Below, in pieces: positions 33,138 through 41,366 of a stretch of 64,000 bases of DNA (within the stretch, counting starts at the first letter, position 1; every line of letters begins with the position of its first letter). Source of the DNA: CAZTDD01 sp964612675 (GTDB lineage: Bacteria; Hinthialibacterota; Hinthialibacteria; Hinthialibacterales; JAKPRU01); contig CAZTDD010000008.1 of assembly GCA_964612675.1 (NCBI GenBank), positions 1 to 64,000 of the forward strand, written 5' to 3'. Both the position numbers and the translations under genes were made by a program. The notes under the pieces are model-generated. The model did no database searches. It saw only the letters and a list, made by a program, of their open reading frames with translations, and had not been told where the DNA came from.

Positions 33138-36100
33138 AGCTGACACACTATGCTGTTCACCGCCGACTGGCCATCAGCGCCATTGTTATCGCCCTTGTTG
33201 TTCTTGGACTCTACGGTCTTTGGCGGTTGCCGGTCGACTATTTGCCCAGCATCACCTACCCGCTCGTCAAGGTACAGATCCGGTGGCAGGGAGCCACGCC
33301 GGAAGAGATCGATACGGATATCGCCGATCCTCTGGAGCGCCTGATGGCCACAGTCGACCGGTTGGATTACCTCGAGTCGTCTTCGATGGAAGGCGTGTAC
33401 GCGCTGGACGTTCATTTTGAGTACGGTGCCGATGTCGATATCGCGTTCCAGGATGTCCTTGCGGCGTTGACCCGGGCCCAACAACAACTGCCCGAGGACA
33501 TCGAAGCTCCTTACGTCTTTAAAGCCGACCCTTCCCAACTTCCGGTGATGCAGTTGACGGTCAGTTCCGACCGATGGGGCCCCGTGGAGCTCCGAGACTG
33601 GGCCGACCATTGGTTGCAGGACCGCATCTTGGGTGTCCGAGGCGTTGCGGGAACGGAAATCATCGGTGGACTTGAGCGGGAAATTCGTATTCTACTCGAC
33701 GCTCCAGCATTAGAGAAATACCAGCTTTCTTTGAATACGGTTATCCAACGGATTGCCGCAGAGAATGTCGATCTGACCGGTGGCCGCGTCACGGTCGGCC
33801 CCAAGGAGATCATCGCTCGTACCCTGGGTGAGTTTTCAAGTCTTGACGATATTCGCACGATCGTCGTCGCCCGCGAGGGATATCAAAAAGTGTATTTGCG
33901 GGACATCGCCGATGTGATCGACGGCCATGAGGATGTGCGGGTGATGACCCGGTTCAACGGGAGAGAATGTGTCAAGATCTCGGTGCTCAAACAAGCCGAG
34001 GCCAACACCGTCCAGGTCGCAGAGAATGTCAATCAATTGCTGCACGAGTTGAAACCGATACTGCCGGCGGGACTCGAACTCGACTACGTGGAAGACCAGG
34101 CGGTTTATGTGAAGCAGGCGCTGGGGGGTGTGCGCAATGCCGCGATAGCGGCGGCGGTGTTGCTGGTGTGTGTTGTGTACCTGTTTTTGGGGAGCGTAAG
34201 GCAAGTGTTGGTGATGATCATCGCCCTCCCCCTGACCCTGGTATTGAATTTCGGTTTGATGAAGCTCGCCGGTTTCTCACTGAATCTTTTCTCTCTCGGG
34301 GGACTTGTTGTTGCTATCGGCGTGGTGTTGGACAATTCCATCGTCGTTGTTGAAAACATCTCTCGGTTGCGTCGTGAATATCCCGGCCGGGACGTCGGCG
34401 GACATGCTGTGGATGCAACGCGGCAAGTCGGGCCGGCACTCATAGCCGCAACGCTTTCGTTCCTGGCGCTGTTTGTGCCCTTCCTTATCGTACCGGGGTT
34501 GACGAGCCTGCTGTTTCGCGAGCTGATCCTGGTTATCGCGGGTATTGTGGTGATCAGCCTTGCCGTGGCCGTATCGGTGACCCCGATGATTACCGCGATC
34601 CTGTTGGGCGGAACTCGCCACTCAATTCGCCCCGGTTGGTTCGAACGGTTTTTCGCTCGATTCACGGAGGGGTACGGCTGGGTGTTGGACCGGCTGATCG
34701 GATGGCGATGGGGGGTTGCGATGGTGTTTCTGTTGGTTCTTGGAGGCGCATTTGCCTTGGTTGGGAGACTCGGCGGCGAATTTCTGCCGTTGATTGATGA
34801 CGGTCGGCTCATGGTAAAGGTCAAAATGCCGACCGGTGCCTCTGTGCATGAGACTGACCGGACACTTCGTCGAATTGAGGAGCAGATTGCGGGCGATCCG
34901 CTGATTGAAAGCGCGTTTACCCTTGCCGGCGGCCAGGTCAAAGGACTGACTACGTACGAAATCGCGAATGAAGGGGAAGTCGATATTCAACTTGTACCCA
35001 AGGCCGAACGGGATATCGGCACCCACGAATATGTTGCCCGACTTCGCAAGCGCCTCAGGACGATTCAGTCGCCGGGAGGGAAAACGATGGTTAAGCAGAT
35101 GCCTATCAAGGGCATCCCCGGCATCCGGGCATCGGACATTATTGTGGAGGTTCGCGGTCAAGATATGCAGATCCTTGCGGAATTGGCCCATCGAACCGCT
35201 CAGAGAATCGGCGAGGTGGGAGCGTTCCAGAATGTGTTCATTTCGATGGATTTGTCGAAACCCGAGTATCAGATCAAAGTGGATCGTGTGAAAGCCGCTG
35301 AACTCGGGGTATCGCTTGCGGATGTAGCCGCATCCCTCCGGTCCCTAATTTCCGGGGCGGTGGCCACTCGGTACCGTGACGGGACGGAGTATTACGATAT
35401 TCGGGTTCTGGTTCCGGAGACACGGTTGGCTGCAAAGCGAGATGTAGAGAACTTGGTACTCAGCCGGGACGAGGGCGATTTTCTCCGGTTGCGGGACATC
35501 GCGGATGTTGTCCAAGCGTCGGGGCCGGTGGAAATCATTCGAGAAAACCAGGTCAAGCAGGTGACTGTCGAGGCGGATATCGTCGGTGGGGACCTGGCCG
35601 GCGGGGTTCGAAAAATGCGAAACGCTTTAGCTGGACTCGCACACCCGCCCGGCTATGAGTTTCACCTCGGCGGGCGAGCCGAGATGATGGCGGACATGAA
35701 GGATACCGTGTTGGCGGTTCTCGCTTTCGCACTGTTTTTTTCGTTCATCGTTCTTACCGTGCAGTTCAACAGTCTTACGTTGCCGGGTTTGGTTTTGGGC
35801 AGTGTGCCCGTTTGTTTTTCCGGTGTGGTTTTTTCGATGTACGTCACTCATCTCCCGTTGGGGGCTACTGTCATTATTGGTGTCTTGGTGGTTGTCGCAG
35901 TAACAGTCAATGACGGTGTTTTGCTGCTGACCTATGCCCGCGATATTCAAGACCAGGAAAGGTTAACACCGCGCCAGGCTGTGGTGGACGCCGCGAAGAT
36001 CCGCCTGCGCCCGCGAATTATGACCACGGTGACGACCATGGTGGGATTCTTGCCTCTGGCTCTCAATATGGCCGAAGGCGGCGACATGCTCCAACCCATG

Positions 36101-36214
36101 GCAGTCGCTGCCATCGGAGGGTTGGGGATGGAAATTCTGGTGTCCTTTTTTCTCATGCCGTGTATGTATGTCATGGTGTCGAGTGACAATGTACATACAC
36201 AGAGTTACGATTAA
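33134..36214 (+). CDS. RND-family inner-membrane efflux transporter
   Basis: The 1026-residue protein is full length for the AcrB/MdtB-type family, with twelve transmembrane helices and two large periplasmic loops. N-terminal RLAISAIVIALVVLGLYGLW is the first helix; GVVLDNSIVVVENISRLR is the helix-4 motif with one Asp and an Asn where AcrB has two adjacent Asp; LRPRIMTTVTTMVGFLPLAL is the C-terminal equivalent. The second Asp being Asn is also seen in other RND proteins. It exports a substrate from the inner membrane or periplasm using the proton gradient. It ends the operon. Confidence 0.95.
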   Translation: MKLTHYAVHRRLAISAIVIALVVLGLYGLWRLPVDYLPSITYPLVKVQIRWQGATPEEIDTDIADPLERLMATVDRLDYLESSSMEGVYALDVHFEYGADVDIAFQDVLAALTRAQQQLPEDIEAPYVFKADPSQLPVMQLTVSSDRWGPVELRDWADHWLQDRILGVRGVAGTEIIGGLEREIRILLDAPALEKYQLSLNTVIQRIAAENVDLTGGRVTVGPKEIIARTLGEFSSLDDIRTIVVAREGYQKVYLRDIADVIDGHEDVRVMTRFNGRECVKISVLKQAEANTVQVAENVNQLLHELKPILPAGLELDYVEDQAVYVKQALGGVRNAAIAAAVLLVCVVYLFLGSVRQVLVMIIALPLTLVLNFGLMKLAGFSLNLFSLGGLVVAIGVVLDNSIVVVENISRLRREYPGRDVGGHAVDATRQVGPALIAATLSFLALFVPFLIVPGLTSLLFRELILVIAGIVVISLAVAVSVTPMITAILLGGTRHSIRPGWFERFFARFTEGYGWVLDRLIGWRWGVAMVFLLVLGGAFALVGRLGGEFLPLIDDGRLMVKVKMPTGASVHETDRTLRRIEEQIAGDPLIESAFTLAGGQVKGLTTYEIANEGEVDIQLVPKAERDIGTHEYVARLRKRLRTIQSPGGKTMVKQMPIKGIPGIRASDIIVEVRGQDMQILAELAHRTAQRIGEVGAFQNVFISMDLSKPEYQIKVDRVKAAELGVSLADVAASLRSLISGAVATRYRDGTEYYDIRVLVPETRLAAKRDVENLVLSRDEGDFLRLRDIADVVQASGPVEIIRENQVKQVTVEADIVGGDLAGGVRKMRNALAGLAHPPGYEFHLGGRAEMMADMKDTVLAVLAFALFFSFIVLTVQFNSLTLPGLVLGSVPVCFSGVVFSMYVTHLPLGATVIIGVLVVVAVTVNDGVLLLTYARDIQDQERLTPRQAVVDAAKIRLRPRIMTTVTTMVGFLPLALNMAEGGDMLQPMAVAAIGGLGMEILVSFFLMPCMYVMVSSDNVHTQSYD

Positions 36215-36224
36215 GCGGAAATGG

Positions 36225-36344
36225 TCACTGAAGACTGCATTCCCAAGTCGAAAATACCACGCATTCCACGGAGATGACCGATGAACCCAAATCCGCATCG
36301 ACATCTTGCTGCGCTTCCGGGACGACTATCAGTTCAGCGGCCAT
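36225..36344 (-). pseudogene. Truncated ParE/RelE-type toxin
   Basis: The frame begins MAAELIVVPEAQQDVD, the usual start of ParE-like toxins of this antitoxin family, but then becomes unrelated sequence and stops after 39 codons; the catalytic C-terminal half is absent. The start overlaps the antitoxin end by 11 bases, the standard arrangement. The antitoxin therefore appears to have outlived its toxin. Confidence 0.65.
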
Positions 36345-36558
36345 AGTGACTTCGAATGCTGCGTTTAACCTGATCCCACGAGAGGCCCGAATCCGGCTTG
36401 CTCGTCGAGTTGGCTTTTCGGCGAGCCAACTCCTCTTTTTGCCATTCATGCACAGGGACCTCTGAAGGGGCAGCCGCCAGATCATCCCAAAGATCTTCCA
36501 CCAGCTGTAACTTCTCTGGCGGACTCAGGTTGAATATGGACACGGCGTTCGAACTCAT
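36334..36558 (-). CDS. Addiction-module antitoxin (Unstab_antitox family)
   Basis: The 74-residue protein has the family pattern: LSPPEKLQLVEDLWDDLAA near the N-terminus and VPVHEWQKEELARR in the middle, ending WDQVKRSIRSHYGR. Upstream of the ATG lies AAGGAGG. Antitoxins of this type neutralise ParE-like toxins; here the toxin is truncated, so the gene may be under decay or may serve against a toxin elsewhere. Confidence 0.85.
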   Translation of the reverse strand: MSSNAVSIFNLSPPEKLQLVEDLWDDLAAAPSEVPVHEWQKEELARRKANSTSKPDSGLSWDQVKRSIRSHYGR

Positions 36559-36745
36559 TGTCACCTCCTTGCTGCGAGGTTCACATACGTTGGAATGGTC
36601 CCCTTCAGCTGTCAACCTACGTATCGTGTGTTTTTTTGCAGAAAGTCCGCAGTGACCGGAACCACGGGTGTGTTATGACCTTTCGGAATGCCCCATACAG
36701 CATGAACGGGATCGCCGGTTCGATCCTTTTGAAAGAAACTGTGAG

Positions 36746-37003
36746 CTATCCCGGAATCGCCTCACGTTCCAGTTCGACCTTCAAAACACGGTATCCAGCG
36801 CGTTCCACATCGGAGATCGCCGAAGAAATTGCAACCTGTAATGACTCGGCGGCCCGGTCAAACAAGAGCTCCATACCTTCTGCATGCCCGCGAATGGATG
36901 CGTCGGTGCATCCGGCGTCTCCGAGTGCGTCCGTGGCTTCAAGTATCTCATCATGGGTTAATGAAGAAGTTGGCACGATCACTGTGAATTGATATTGGGA
37001 CAT
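36746..37003 (-). CDS. 85-residue small protein of unknown function
   Basis: The product starts MSQYQFTVIVPTSSLTHDEI and has an acidic, Ala-rich middle (DALGDAGCTDASIRGHAEG) and a helical end (ISSAISDVERAGYRVLKVEL). Homologues known to me occur beside toxin-antitoxin genes in several phyla, so an antitoxin role is possible. A truncated near-identical copy lies at 27262. It diverges from the phosphodiesterase cluster. Confidence 0.65.
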   Translation of the reverse strand: MSQYQFTVIVPTSSLTHDEILEATDALGDAGCTDASIRGHAEGMELLFDRAAESLQVAISSAISDVERAGYRVLKVELEREAIPG

Positions 37004-37124
37004 GATCGAATTCTCTTTCAGATTCTCGGGTCCAATCAGATACGGCGTGCAGCCCAGTCCGGCTCCTCCAATGTATATGGCGTATTATCCCACACAGCTA
37101 CCTCTATTTACCATCTTTTTCTTA

Positions 37125-37153
37125 TTGACAGCGCCGACTATCTAGGCTACAAT
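37125..37153 (+). promoter_or_regulatory. Near-consensus sigma-70 promoter of the phosphodiesterase cluster
   Basis: TTGACA (exact consensus) and TACAAT (one mismatch) are 17 bases apart, and the -10 box lies 39 bases before the ATG of the first ribbon-helix-helix gene. The clean match in a gene-free 190-base region makes this one of the strongest promoter-like sites seen in the window. Confidence 0.7.
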
Positions 37154-37192
37154 TAGAGTGTATTTGGAGCCTGATTGGAGTCTAGTTGAACG

Positions 37193-37411
37193 ATGAGCAG
37201 CGACAAGGTGACCATCAAAATCCCCCGTCCGTTGTACGTGAGGATTCAGGAAGTCATTGAAGGATCGGGGTTTAGCTCACCCACCGACTTCATTGTATAT
37301 GTTCTGCGGGATCTTGTCAGCGAGCACGGCGTGAGTCAGCCCGGAGAGGGGCTCACGAAGGAAGAAATCGAGACGATCCGGAAGAGACTTGCCGGCTTGG
37401 GGTATCTGTAA
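37193..37411 (+). CDS. Ribbon-helix-helix-like protein with LGY tail
   Basis: The 72-residue product begins with a beta strand and two helices, VTIKIPRPLYVRIQEVIEGS and SPTDFIVYVLRDLVSEHG, the layout of CopG/Arc ribbon-helix-helix DNA-binding proteins. It ends in an acidic linker and KEEIETIRKRLAGLGYL. The same tail type is on the APS kinase, on the fourth phosphodiesterase and on the second small protein of this cluster. It is the first gene after the strong promoter, so it could repress its own operon; alternatively the RHH part could mediate protein-protein contact. Confidence 0.7.
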   Translation: MSSDKVTIKIPRPLYVRIQEVIEGSGFSSPTDFIVYVLRDLVSEHGVSQPGEGLTKEEIETIRKRLAGLGYL

Positions 37412-37478
37412 AGTGTTCAAGGTTCTGCTTGCGAAAGACGACATTGGCTGGAATTGGAAGTTGTAAGAGGTTGCATTG

Positions 37479-38861
37479 ATGAAACTGGTTGTCTTCGGTC
37501 TCGACTGTGTTACACCGCAACTGGTGTTTGAAGCCTGGCGGGACGATCTGCCTGCTCTCAATGCGCTTATGCAAAAGGGCATGTACGGTAAACTGGAATC
37601 CACCATTCCACCCATCACCGTCCCCGCCTGGACCGCAATGATGACCTCCCAAGACCCGGGGATGCTGGGTTTCTACGGGTTTCGGAATCGAAAAGACCAC
37701 TCCTACGACGGCCTCTATTTCGCAAACGCCAAATATGTCAAGGCAAAAACAGTTTGGAACTATCTTTCGCGGAACCGATTGAGCTCCCTTGTGATGGGCG
37801 TACCACAGACCTACCCGCCGAAACCGCTCCGTGGAGCGATGGTCGCCAGTTTCCTGACACCCGATAAGTCGGTCCAATACACGCAGCCCGACGAAATTAA
37901 ATACGAGCTGGATCAGGCCGCCGACGGGGATTACATCATCGACGTGAAGGATTTCCGCACCGATGATAAGGATCGCCTTCTCGAGGCCCTCTATACGATG
38001 ACCGAACGCCGGTTCAAGGCTTTCAGACATTTGGTGAGGCGGGATCCATACGATTTCGCCATGATGGTGGAGATGGGGCCGGACCGGATCCACCACGGAT
38101 TCTGGCGCTATCACGACAAGGAACACCGCCTTTATGAGCCGGGAAACCCCTACGAAAACGCGATTCACGATTACTACGTTGAACTGGACCGGGAGATCGG
38201 TCGGACGTTGGATGAGATTGAGGATGAGAATCTTTCAGTGATGATCGTTTCGGACCACGGGGCGAAGGGGATGACCGGAGCGATTTGTATCAATGAATGG
38301 CTGCAAGCCAAGGGGTATCTCACGCTGAAAGAGAAGCCTACGGAGCGCAAACGGCTCGAACCCGACATGATCGATTGGTCCAAGACGAAAGCATGGGGCG
38401 AAGGGGGATACTACTCGCGGATCTTCTTCAATGTTGAAGGACGTGAGCCTGAAGGGCAGATTCCGGCCGAGCGGTATGAGAGTTTTCGAAATGAAATCAA
38501 AAGCGAGCTCGAGGCCCTTACCGATGAACAAGGCGAGAACATTGGCACTCGAGCGTTCAAACCTGAGGAGATTTACCGCGAATGCAAAGGCGTCCCTCCC
38601 GATTTGATCGTTTATTTAGGCGACCTGAACTGGCGCTCCGCGGGCTCGGTAGGAGTCGGGTCGATTTATCTCTACGAGAACGATACCGGGCCGGATGACG
38701 CCAATCATGCCCAAGACGGCATTTTTATATGGGTACCCCCCTCCGGTGTCGAACCGCGCAGAGAGGAAGTGTACTCAATTTACGACATCGCACCCACGAT
38801 TCTGCAGGTGTACGGCATCGATCCGGCACCCAATATGATCGGGACCACTATTATTCGATGA
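37479..38861 (+). CDS. Alkaline-phosphatase-superfamily phosphodiesterase 1 (Thr nucleophile)
   Basis: The 460-residue protein belongs to the type I phosphodiesterase/nucleotide pyrophosphatase family. The first metal Asp is in MKLVVFGLDCV (D9); the nucleophile position is Thr47 in TIPPITVPAWT; other metal ligands lie in VSDHGAKGM and in DDANHAQDG near the end. The usual T-G-x-x-P-x-x-H-G after the nucleophile is altered to TSQDPGMLGFYGF, so the usual His is missing. No signal peptide or membrane span is seen, so it is predicted cytoplasmic. Substrate unknown. A repeat element begins 6 bases after its stop. Confidence 0.85.
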   Translation: MKLVVFGLDCVTPQLVFEAWRDDLPALNALMQKGMYGKLESTIPPITVPAWTAMMTSQDPGMLGFYGFRNRKDHSYDGLYFANAKYVKAKTVWNYLSRNRLSSLVMGVPQTYPPKPLRGAMVASFLTPDKSVQYTQPDEIKYELDQAADGDYIIDVKDFRTDDKDRLLEALYTMTERRFKAFRHLVRRDPYDFAMMVEMGPDRIHHGFWRYHDKEHRLYEPGNPYENAIHDYYVELDREIGRTLDEIEDENLSVMIVSDHGAKGMTGAICINEWLQAKGYLTLKEKPTERKRLEPDMIDWSKTKAWGEGGYYSRIFFNVEGREPEGQIPAERYESFRNEIKSELEALTDEQGENIGTRAFKPEEIYRECKGVPPDLIVYLGDLNWRSAGSVGVGSIYLYENDTGPDDANHAQDGIFIWVPPSGVEPRREEVYSIYDIAPTILQVYGIDPAPNMIGTTIIR

Positions 38862-38866
38862 TGGAG

Positions 38867-39065
38867 CGGCAAGAAGTCAGAGGTGTCGACGAGGAGAGGT
38901 ATCAACCCCCTCTGAATCTCCCCCAATCTTTGGGGGAGAAATCAGAACCGACGTGTTTGTTTCTTTTCCTCCCCCGAAGATCGGGGGAGGTTAGGAGGGG
39001 GTTGAAATCCGTATCGCTGAATTTTTGCCACCCTGTTAAGATTGGGCAGGGGTCGGGTGGGGTTG
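38867..39065. repeat. Dispersed intergenic repeat, copy D
   Basis: The copy starts CGGCAAGAAG (one change from consensus) only 6 bases after the phosphodiesterase stop, has the inner hairpins CTCCCCCAATCTTTGGGGGAG and CCTCCCCCGA-AGA-TCGGGGGAGG, a degenerate right end ATTTTTGCC near 39021, and a following GGGTGGGGTTGA module. It lies inside the putative phosphodiesterase operon. Confidence 0.8.
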
Positions 39066-39118
39066 ACATAAGAACTTACTTTTCTGAAAAGTCATCACCA
39101 AATAAGGAGGACGCAGAG

Positions 39119-39724
39119 ATGACAAAGGGTTTCACGTTGTGGTTCACAGGACTCTCAGGGGCCGGCAAATCGACTTTGGCCCGTGAAGTGGAAGGCCTGC
39201 TGCTTGAGCGTGGCCTGAAAGTGGAAGTGCTGGACGGGGATATTATTCGGACGAATCTGAGCAAAGGGCTCAGTTTCTCCAAGGAAGACCGAGATATCAA
39301 CATCCGCCGAATCGGTTTTGTTTGTAACCTGTTGACACGCAACGATGTCATTACTATCGCTGCTGCTATCGCACCCTATGCCGCTGTTCGCGCAGAAAAC
39401 CGCAAGCTAATCGGGCGTTATGTTGAAGTGTTCTGCGACTGTCCGCTCGAAGTGTTGATTGAGAGAGATGTGAAGGGGTTGTACAAGAAAGCCTTGGCAG
39501 GCGAAATTGATAATTTTACGGGAGTGTCCGATCCATACGAAGAGCCGGAGAATGCCGAAGTGATTGTCCATACGGATAAGGAAACCGTGGAAGAGAGCGC
39601 TACGAAAATCATTCGAACACTTGAAATGATGAACTACATTCCCGCGGTGGATGACGAGTCCGAATACTCGCCGGAAGAAGAGGAAGAGATTAAGCAGCGC
39701 CTTCAAGCGCTGGGGTATATTTAG
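39119..39724 (+). CDS. cysC: Adenylylsulfate (APS) kinase with C-terminal LGY tail
   Basis: The 201-residue protein has the P-loop GLSGAGKSTLA, the LDGDIIRTNLSKGLSFSKED block with the APS-binding residues, and the conserved AAAIAPYAAVRAENRKLI. It should phosphorylate APS to PAPS, the sulfate donor. No ATP sulfurylase (cysD/N or sat) and no sulfotransferase is adjacent, which is unusual. After the kinase fold a tail of about 25 residues (EYSPEEEEEIKQRLQALGYI) carries the LGY motif shared with other cluster proteins and not part of ordinary APS kinases. AAGGAGG precedes the ATG. It is placed between phosphodiesterase genes. Confidence 0.9.
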   Translation: MTKGFTLWFTGLSGAGKSTLAREVEGLLLERGLKVEVLDGDIIRTNLSKGLSFSKEDRDINIRRIGFVCNLLTRNDVITIAAAIAPYAAVRAENRKLIGRYVEVFCDCPLEVLIERDVKGLYKKALAGEIDNFTGVSDPYEEPENAEVIVHTDKETVEESATKIIRTLEMMNYIPAVDDESEYSPEEEEEIKQRLQALGYI

Positions 39725-39766
39725 CCTGTTTTCACAGAAGGATTGTCGAAGCGGGATTTGCGAACC

Positions 39767-41077
39767 ATGCTTGGATTCTTAAAAAAAGCAAAGAAGCAGG
39801 TATGTGTCATCGGGCTGGACGGTGTGCCCTACAGCCTTGTGCAGACTTTCGTGAAAGACGGGACAATGCCGGTAATGGGCGACCTGGTCGCGGAGGGGCA
39901 TCTTCATCGGATGAAGGTGACTCTCCCCGAGATTTCCGCGGTTAGTTGGACCAGTTTCATGACGGGGGCCGGGCCGGGCGAACATGGGATCTATGGTTTC
40001 ATGGATTTGAAATCCACGGGAAAGGATCTCCGTTTTCCGAGTTTTCGCGATGTGAAGGTACCGACATTCTGGGATCGTTTGGGAGAAAAAGGCAAGAAAT
40101 GCATCGTTGTGAATCAGCCTTCAACGTATCCCGCGCGGCCGATACCGGGGATTCTGGTTTCCGGTTTTGTTGCCCTGGATCTGCGCAAAGCTGTGTTTCC
40201 GGCAAAGTGGTTTGTTGAACTGAAACGAATGAATTATGAGCTCGATATCGATACACAACGAGCACGGGTGGACACGAACTATTTGATTCAATCCCTCGAT
40301 GCGACTCTCGAAGGGCGCCGTGCCGTGCTTGATCGTTTGTGGGATAAAGAGGAATGGGATTACTTTCAGATTGTCATTACGGGAACCGATCGCTTACAGC
40401 ACTATTTGTGGGATGCGATTGAAGATGTCGACCACCCACATCACGAAGCCGTTCGACAATACTACAAAAAGGTGGATTCATTCATAGGAGAAATCGTTGA
40501 CCGGTTTCAAAAGAAAACGTCGAAAGAGCAAGCACTGTCGAATTTACTCCTTCTTTCGGACCACGGCTTTACGGGTATCAAGAAGGAGTTCAATTTGAAT
40601 GCCTGGCTGCGCGAATCCGGCTATCAGTCGGTTTCCGGGACAGATATGCAATCGCTTGAGGCGTTGAGCAAAGACACCAAAGCCTTTGCGCTTGATCCAA
40701 ACCGGATATACTTCAACCGCAAGGATCGTTTTCAGGATGGTATAGTGGACCCAGGGGAAGTATCCGCTCTCTGTGACCGCATTGAGCAAGAATTAGGCTC
40801 GGTGCGCTGTGACGGAGAGCCGGTTGTTCAACGTGTCTTTCGTCGTTCAGAAGTGTACGCGGGGGCGCAGGAATCGCACGGACCCGATTTGATCGCGTTG
40901 ACCCATTACGGGTACGACGCCAAGGGAACGCTCGCAAAGGATCAAGTGTTCACAGAGACAGATCTCAAAGGAATGCACACGTGGGACGATGCATTTTTCT
41001 GGTCCGTTGGAGAACGTGGGAACGACCTGAAGATCATTGAGCTCGCGTCCATTATTGAAAACGCATTTGCAGGTTAG
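39767..41077 (+). CDS. Alkaline-phosphatase-superfamily phosphodiesterase 2 (Ser nucleophile)
   Basis: The 436-residue protein has VCVIGLDGVPYSL with the first metal Asp, nucleophile Ser57 in LPEISAVSWTSFMTG followed by PGEHGIYGF, the metal pair in LLSDHGFTG, and GMHTWDDAFFW near the C-terminus. A basic N-terminus (MLGFLKKAKKQ) and no hydrophobic span suggest a cytoplasmic location. I use the ATG at 39767; a TTG at 39743 would add 8 residues. It shares the fold but little sequence with the other three members. Confidence 0.85.
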   Translation: MLGFLKKAKKQVCVIGLDGVPYSLVQTFVKDGTMPVMGDLVAEGHLHRMKVTLPEISAVSWTSFMTGAGPGEHGIYGFMDLKSTGKDLRFPSFRDVKVPTFWDRLGEKGKKCIVVNQPSTYPARPIPGILVSGFVALDLRKAVFPAKWFVELKRMNYELDIDTQRARVDTNYLIQSLDATLEGRRAVLDRLWDKEEWDYFQIVITGTDRLQHYLWDAIEDVDHPHHEAVRQYYKKVDSFIGEIVDRFQKKTSKEQALSNLLLLSDHGFTGIKKEFNLNAWLRESGYQSVSGTDMQSLEALSKDTKAFALDPNRIYFNRKDRFQDGIVDPGEVSALCDRIEQELGSVRCDGEPVVQRVFRRSEVYAGAQESHGPDLIALTHYGYDAKGTLAKDQVFTETDLKGMHTWDDAFFWSVGERGNDLKIIELASIIENAFAG

Positions 41078-41118
41078 CTTGTGAGCCGTGTCTTCGGAGG
41101 CGAGACATTCTTTCGTGA

Positions 41119-41198
41119 TGGGTCGGCAATTTGATGGCCCGACAATGTTATGGGCTGGCAATGTGACGGCCCGACAATGTGACAGCCCGACAATGTGA
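41119..41198 (+). repeat. Tandem 16-base repeat, five units
   Basis: Five consecutive 16-base units follow the pattern [TC][GA]G[GC]C[CT]GACAATGTGA with small changes; the fourth and fifth are CGGCCCGACAATGTGA and CAGCCCGACAATGTGA. The sixth position, CAGCCCGGCAAAAAGT, is the left end of repeat copy E. It lies in the 289-base gap between two phosphodiesterase genes. Confidence 0.85.
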
Positions 41199-41203
41199 CA
41201 GCC

Positions 41204-41290
41204 CGGCAAAAAGTGAGCGGCTGGTAGCAGAAGTTCCCTCTCCCTCCGGGAGAGGGCTAGGGTGAGGGGTCATTATTGAACTTTTTGCCG
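41204..41290. repeat. Dispersed intergenic repeat, short copy E
   Basis: This 87-base copy has exact CGGCAAAAAG and CTTTTTGCCG ends but a different core: CCCTCTCCCTCCGGGAGAGGG, a strong hairpin, followed by CTAGGGTGAGGGG. The core class is shorter than in copies A, C and D. Confidence 0.8.
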
Positions 41291-41366
41291 TCGCGTCTTT
41301 TGTAAGGTGCACAGAATATAGTGTTGTAAAAGACCCTAAGGCGAATCGATCGGGAGTTGGTAAGAG

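Noticed and set aside
34105..34941. Minus-strand open frame of 278 codons within the RND transporter
   Set aside because: Antisense shadow of a highly conserved membrane protein; composition is Thr/Ser/Arg/Asn-rich and not protein-like.
38729..39118. N-terminal extension of the APS kinase through the repeat element
   Set aside because: The frame happens to be open, but it crosses the end of phosphodiesterase 1 and the intergenic repeat; the ATG at 39119 has a strong ribosome site and starts the conserved kinase fold.
41119..41198. CRISPR array
   Set aside because: Units of 16 bases are directly abutted without spacers and no cas genes are present; it is a plain tandem repeat.
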